Positions 5,120 to 8,108 of a DNA stretch of 8,108 bases are shown in pieces. The notes under the pieces were generated by a model. It was not told the DNA's origin and did no database searches. It worked only from the letters and a program-made list of their open reading frames with translations. The first letter of the stretch is position 1; each line of letters starts with the position of its first letter. Made by a program: the position numbers and the translations under genes. This DNA comes from Syntrophomonadaceae bacterium (GTDB taxonomy: Bacteria; Bacillota_D; Dethiobacteria; DTU022): positions 1 to 8,108 of the forward strand of contig PUNU01000038.1 in the NCBI GenBank assembly GCA_003551865.1. The letters run 5' to 3'.

Positions 5120-6976
5120 TTACTGCAACGAAGGGAATTCGTCCGGGCTGACATTTTGTGTTGCAGCCGGGTCGGTCGTTGTTATACCTCCAAATTCCAG
5201 GGTAAGAATGGAATATGTATAGCTGCCATCTCCATGGTGGGTGGTAGAAAAACTTTCTTCTTCGTCAAAACGCACATGTGAAGCAACCCGGGTAAACCTG
5301 TTTGAATGGACATCCCAGTCATTTCCTAAGCTGTATTGAATAATGTAGGTGCCATCCTGAATGCCGCGCACTGTAGTTGAACTGTCTGCACGCACGTAAA
5401 CCGCCATGAGCGGATTTTCCGGGTTAGCGGCCCCGGAAAGCACAGCAACAGCATCAGAGTCTTCATGATTGTTGTTTATCTTTAAATGCCCATACCCTCC
5501 GGAAATATCATTAAAAATTACAGTCCCGTTGGCGAGCCGCTCAATTTTATAAACCTCAAGTGTCTCTTCAAATCCGTCTACCGTAACTGCATACAGCCCC
5601 GGATCATCGACAGTAAAAGGAAATGCCACCTCTTTGGATGTCTCACTGTGAAGAGTTATTTCCTTTGACAGCTCGTCGATCCCTTCTATTTCCAGGTTCA
5701 CAGTGTAGCTGCCTTCGGCTTCCCCGACATTGGATGCCTCTACCACGGCCGTGGTTTCATCGCCGAAATTCATCTGATCGGGATCGAGGCTGAGCCCCCG
5801 AATTTCAAACTCTGCCGGCTTAAGTATGCGCACAGAGCCCTCCAAATCATCCCTCCTGCTCTCCCCTGCACCAAGGCCTAAGGCAACCCGGTAGCTCCCC
5901 GGGGCATAATCGGCAGGAATTTCAAACCATACACTTTCTCGCTTACCGGCAATCACCATGGTATCTTTTTCATCAACTAAGGTATCACCAACAAATAAAG
6001 ACAGGCTGTATCTGCCGTCAGCCGTGCCGATGTTTCTCAAACGGACAGAAACGCGCATCTCTTCACCAAGCACCACTTCACTGGGCGTTTTAAAATTTTC
6101 GATCACATAACGGGGCCTGGGATATGCCGCACCGACAACCAGAGCCAGGATGAGAAGCACAAATAATGCAGCCCCGGCAAGCCTGAAGCGGTTATTTTTC
6201 AGGTTTTGGATAAACAGCTTGACTTTGCCCGCATCCCCGGGATATTTTTCATCGTATATATCTTCTGCCTCAATGCCTTCTTTTTGAAGAACACTTACCG
6301 CATCGCAGGTTTTTATGACCAAAAATATCAGGACGAGGTATGCTGTAACAGCCAATACGATACCGGCAACAGGGACTGCTGTAAGGATCACTGACAAAAC
6401 TGTCAGGGCAGAAAAGCCAAGAAAGATTTTTTCGGGTACCATCGGGGCATTTGGATAGCTTTCGCTGATTAAGCGGTTGTAGCGATGAGAAAATCCCCAA
6501 AAAACCTGAAAAACCCAGTAGATGTTAAACAAGGGAATAAACAAAAAACCAACGGCTTTAGCCGGAGTAATACCTGCTCTGTCCGGTGGAATTATCGACC
6601 AGATTTTATAAACAAAGAGGCAAATTACAAAGACGATATACAACAGTGCGCACAAACCAATTAACAATAGAACCGTATCGAAAACCTGGTCTATAACTCC
6701 CTGAGCTGAAGTCAGGACAACCGCCAGGATCAAAAAAAGCGGGGCCACAAGCAGGGATAACAGGAAAAAGGGCTTATCGAGATCGACGTAATCCAACCCC
6801 TTCCCATGATCCCGTATTGAGGCTCCCCTTTCCGTTTTCCCCTGCAAGCCCGGAGCTTCATCACTTTTAGAAGCCTCTGTAACCCGCTTGCCCGGCAGTT
6901 CGGCACCGCATTCATGGCAAAACTGTGCCTTTTCAACTACCTGCGCACCACAAGATGGACAATGCACCCAAACCAC
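5120..6976 (-). CDS. Zinc ribbon - polytopic membrane - CARDB-like protein, unknown function
   Basis: The 618-aa protein starts with a zinc ribbon (C6, C9, C20, C23). After a linker come five or six hydrophobic segments at about 70-90, 101-122, 141-161, 185-201, 202-222 and 265-284. The stretch around ITPAKAVGFLFIPLFNIYW (136-154) recalls the DUF4328-type membrane module. Beyond the last helix are two CARDB-like beta repeats at about 290-384 and 387-476, each with a G-E/D-E-x-x-V strand and an N-x-G turn (NIGTADGRYSL, NVGEAEGSYTV). A further beta-rich domain (about 480-597) contains YVRADSSTTVRGIQDGTY. The CARDB part is probably outside and the ribbon inside. The annotated start is GTG 6976 (AGGA at 6985-6982). 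GTG 6967 has a better GAGGTG site 6 nt upstream and would give 615 aa starting MHCPSCG, like the sister proteins. It is first in the three-gene run. Confidence 0.85.
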   Translation of the reverse strand: MVWVHCPSCGAQVVEKAQFCHECGAELPGKRVTEASKSDEAPGLQGKTERGASIRDHGKGLDYVDLDKPFFLLSLLVAPLFLILAVVLTSAQGVIDQVFDTVLLLIGLCALLYIVFVICLFVYKIWSIIPPDRAGITPAKAVGFLFIPLFNIYWVFQVFWGFSHRYNRLISESYPNAPMVPEKIFLGFSALTVLSVILTAVPVAGIVLAVTAYLVLIFLVIKTCDAVSVLQKEGIEAEDIYDEKYPGDAGKVKLFIQNLKNNRFRLAGAALFVLLILALVVGAAYPRPRYVIENFKTPSEVVLGEEMRVSVRLRNIGTADGRYSLSLFVGDTLVDEKDTMVIAGKRESVWFEIPADYAPGSYRVALGLGAGESRRDDLEGSVRILKPAEFEIRGLSLDPDQMNFGDETTAVVEASNVGEAEGSYTVNLEIEGIDELSKEITLHSETSKEVAFPFTVDDPGLYAVTVDGFEETLEVYKIERLANGTVIFNDISGGYGHLKINNNHEDSDAVAVLSGAANPENPLMAVYVRADSSTTVRGIQDGTYIIQYSLGNDWDVHSNRFTRVASHVRFDEEESFSTTHHGDGSYTYSILTLEFGGITTTDPAATQNVSPDEFPSLQ

Positions 6977-7003
6977 CTCATTCCTGAAGCTGTTATTTTT
7001 CCC

Positions 7004-7085
7004 TTAGCTGCTGACCCGGCAAAAATAGGGACAAAAAATCACTTTCTCCCGGACACCAGTTCCCACATTATTGACACTGCGCCAT
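7004..7085 (-). pseudogene. Broken start of a fourth zinc-ribbon gene
   Basis: An ATG at 7085 is preceded by AGAGGA (7097-7092) with a 6-nt spacer. It opens MAQCQ, then a TAA (7070-7068), then CGNWCPGESDF. Dropping one T from the run at 7038-7033 restores FCPYFC before a TAA at 7006-7004. With the stop read through and the frame restored, the pattern is C-x-x-C-G, 8 residues, F-C, exactly the spacing of the four intact ribbons in this window. The second knuckle is itself disturbed (CPYFC, one residue too many). The fragment ends about 28 bp before the 618-aa gene, so nothing of the body remains. It is most simply a decayed or partly duplicated paralogue. A programmed event is much less likely because two lesions are needed. 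Confidence 0.6.
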
Positions 7086-7294
7086 ACCGGGTCCTCTGCA
7101 ACCCAGGTTAAGTGAAACACATAGACGAATCAATATTAACTTATAATAAACTGACAGTTAGCCAGAGTGCCCCTACAGGGCCTTTCCGGATAAGAAAAAA
7201 CCGGTAGAATCTTTATTCACGGTTGAAGTGGTAATGGGAAGGTCTCTTTTCTGATCCCGGCTCATGATGTCTGCGCTTCCCTTTTTTGCGTAAA

Positions 7295-7311
7295 CTGCAG
7301 TCAGACTGCAG
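7295..7311. promoter_or_regulatory. 17-nt palindrome in the leader
   Basis: CTGCAGTC-A-GACTGCAG has perfect 8-bp arms around one central base. It lies about 140-155 nt downstream of the consensus promoter, on the transcript toward the zinc-ribbon genes. In RNA it would form a 6-bp stem with a 5-nt loop followed by only TTTAC, so it is a poor terminator. A dimeric-protein operator is another reading. Confidence 0.35.
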
Positions 7312-7457
7312 CTCGAGAAACAAAGAACCTCGCAGTTTGAACTGGCCGGCCGTAATTTTCATTCAGCCCGTTTTCCCAAGCTGTAACTTCGCGGCACACA
7401 AAACCCGGGACTTTATCGTGCGGGATAATTAATGCGATTGCCAATTTTCGTATGACA

Positions 7458-7487
7458 ATTATAGCAACTTTAAACCGCATATGTCAA
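7458..7487 (-). promoter_or_regulatory. Consensus sigma-A-type promoter reading toward the zinc-ribbon cluster
   Basis: On the minus strand TTGACA (7487-7482) and TATAAT (7463-7458) are separated by 18 bp, a perfect match to both hexamers. The predicted start of transcription is near 7451. It lies about 80 nt downstream of the kinase stop and reads away from it, over about 365 nt to the broken ribbon start and about 475 nt to the 618-aa gene. It is the best promoter in the window and the most likely driver of the cluster or of a short RNA. Confidence 0.75.
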
Positions 7488-7566
7488 ACTTTTTACTTCA
7501 TCTGCGCCGGCTCAACAAGGGATTATAAGAGAGAAAATCCGGATCGTAAAATTCCCCCGTTGGCGT

Positions 7567-8108
7567 CTATTTGCCCCTAAATTGATTCAGGGCTTTAAAG
7601 CCACTTTTGTTCGCTTTATACAAATATTTAAAGACCTTGAAGTTGCGCTCGTGGACCGCCCTGACCTTTGGGTCGGGAGAAAACATTTTGTCGGCCCGGA
7701 TTATTTCTCCCGCTTCTTTGAAAGAACTGATCAGCCCCAGGCCCAGGCCGATAATCACCGCCGCACCGACTGCCCCGGCATTTTGCGGTTCTTTAACCGT
7801 CTCCACCCTGCGCCCGGTGACATCGGCTAAAATTTGAGAAGTAACATCAGAGAGGGCACCGCCGCCGACGAAACGGACCGTTTTCCCGATCCTTACTTTT
7901 TTCTCCTGGGCCTCCAGCATCCAGCGCAGATGGTAGCAAACCCCCTCCAAAACCGCCCTTATCAGCTCCCGCTTGCCTGTGTCAAGGCTTATGTTGAAAA
8001 ATATGCCCCGCGCGTTGGAATCTTCAAAAGGACAGCGGTTGCCGTGCAGCCAGGGGGTAAAGATTACCCCGCCGCTGCCGGCAGGAGCACTGCCGGCTGT
8101 AAAAGTGA
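7567..8108 (-). CDS. FGGY-family carbohydrate kinase (xylulokinase-like), C-terminal part (cut by window edge)
   Basis: FGGY kinases phosphorylate sugars or polyols such as xylulose or glycerol with ATP. The last 180 codons are visible and the frame is open to the edge, so the true start is outside. The visible part begins in FTAGSAPAGSGGVIFTPWL and contains HGNRCPFEDSNARG, typical of xylulokinase-like members. RAVLEGVCYHLRW follows, then the ATP-side FGGY signature FVGGGALSDVTSQILADV and EPQNAGAVGAAVIIGLGLG. The gene ends in a basic tail and TAG. A TTG at 7950 lies inside RAVLEGV and is an internal leucine, not a start. The GNR...DSNARG form favours a xylulokinase-type over a glycerol kinase, but substrate cannot be read from this fragment. 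It is on the same strand as the glycerol-3-phosphate dehydrogenase at the other end, about 6.7 kb away. Confidence 0.9.
   Translation of the reverse strand, partial: TFTAGSAPAGSGGVIFTPWLHGNRCPFEDSNARGIFFNISLDTGKRELIRAVLEGVCYHLRWMLEAQEKKVRIGKTVRFVGGGALSDVTSQILADVTGRRVETVKEPQNAGAVGAAVIIGLGLGLISSFKEAGEIIRADKMFSPDPKVRAVHERNFKVFKYLYKANKSGFKALNQFRGK

Larger units (their letters stand above)
6977..7566. other. 590-bp gap between the kinase gene and the zinc-ribbon cluster
   Basis: Apart from the broken zinc-ribbon start, the consensus promoter and the palindrome listed separately, this gap has no well-supported gene. Two minus-strand frames exist: 7362-7213 (49 aa, basic, ATG start, poor RBS) and 7265-7173 (30 aa, distant AAGGGA). 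They overlap in different frames, so at most one is real. The remainder is AT-rich with a GGCCGGCC octamer at 7344-7351. No tRNA or CRISPR is seen. Confidence 0.5.

Noticed and set aside
7173..7265. 30-aa ORF starting MSRDQKRD
   Set aside because: The nearest purine-rich site is about 12 nt from the ATG and nothing in the peptide is recognisable.
7213..7362. 49-aa basic ORF (MKITAGQFKLRG...), N-terminus faintly like RsmD methyltransferases
   Set aside because: There is no usable Shine-Dalgarno, the similarity stops after about 10 residues, and it overlaps another weak ORF; kept only as a possibility in the leader finding.
7370..7420. Possible T-box or riboswitch (GTGTGCCGCGAAG resembles a T-box fragment)
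   Set aside because: The match is partial. No stem I, specifier loop or antiterminator/terminator pair could be found, and no other riboswitch consensus fits.
7567..7950. 127-aa frame starting at TTG 7950 as a complete gene
   Set aside because: The frame is open upstream to the window edge with FGGY kinase motifs; the TTG is an internal leucine of RAVLEGV.
1..8108. CRISPR array, tRNA, rRNA or complete transposase
   Set aside because: No regularly spaced repeats, cloverleaf, rRNA segment or transposase-like protein was seen on either strand.

Overview
The window looks like a chromosomal segment from a low-to-mid GC Gram-positive anaerobe, most likely a clostridial Firmicute. This rests on strong Shine-Dalgarno sequences (GGAGGTGA, AAGGAGG), frequent GTG/TTG starts, a consensus sigma-A-type promoter and the protein families present. 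It is an inference, since there is no rRNA or other marker gene.

Layout. A truncated minus-strand gene at the left edge (1-820) encodes the N-terminal half of an FAD-dependent glycerol-3-phosphate dehydrogenase. A truncated minus-strand gene at the right edge (7567-8108) encodes the C-terminal part of an FGGY-family sugar/polyol kinase. The roughly 6.7 kb between them is accessory in character. It starts with a spacer holding a possible 35-codon ORF and a 140-bp MITE-like nested inverted repeat flanked by a 7-bp direct repeat. Next is a plus-strand pair: an Lgt-type prolipoprotein diacylglyceryl transferase homologue with a variant motif, overlapping by 8 nt a gene for a small acidic lipoprotein. 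Convergent to these is a minus-strand run of three genes whose products all begin with a double-CxxC zinc ribbon but then diverge: (a) a polytopic membrane protein with two CARDB-like beta repeats and a beta-rich C-terminal domain (618 aa), (b) a probably soluble protein with two zinc ribbons, a charged linker and a third Cys cluster (289 aa), and (c) a single-pass protein with an extracytoplasmic OpuAC/ProX-like substrate-binding domain (385 aa).

How the genes may work together. The three zinc-ribbon proteins have the same direction and the same N-terminal module. Two are predicted to hold the ribbon in the cytoplasm and a binding or adhesion-like domain outside. This suggests an envelope-associated set, perhaps sensing or scaffolding, but that is inference. 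Immediately upstream of the 618-aa gene lies a broken fourth zinc-ribbon start (7004-7085): it has a good RBS and an ATG, and the exact zinc-ribbon spacing is recovered once one stop and one frameshift are corrected. Further upstream, a TTGACA-N18-TATAAT promoter reads toward the cluster through a roughly 365-nt leader. The strongest candidates for something undescribed are the zinc-ribbon cluster as a unit, its decayed fourth member, and the zinc-ribbon/OpuAC fusion with no ABC-transporter partner in the window.
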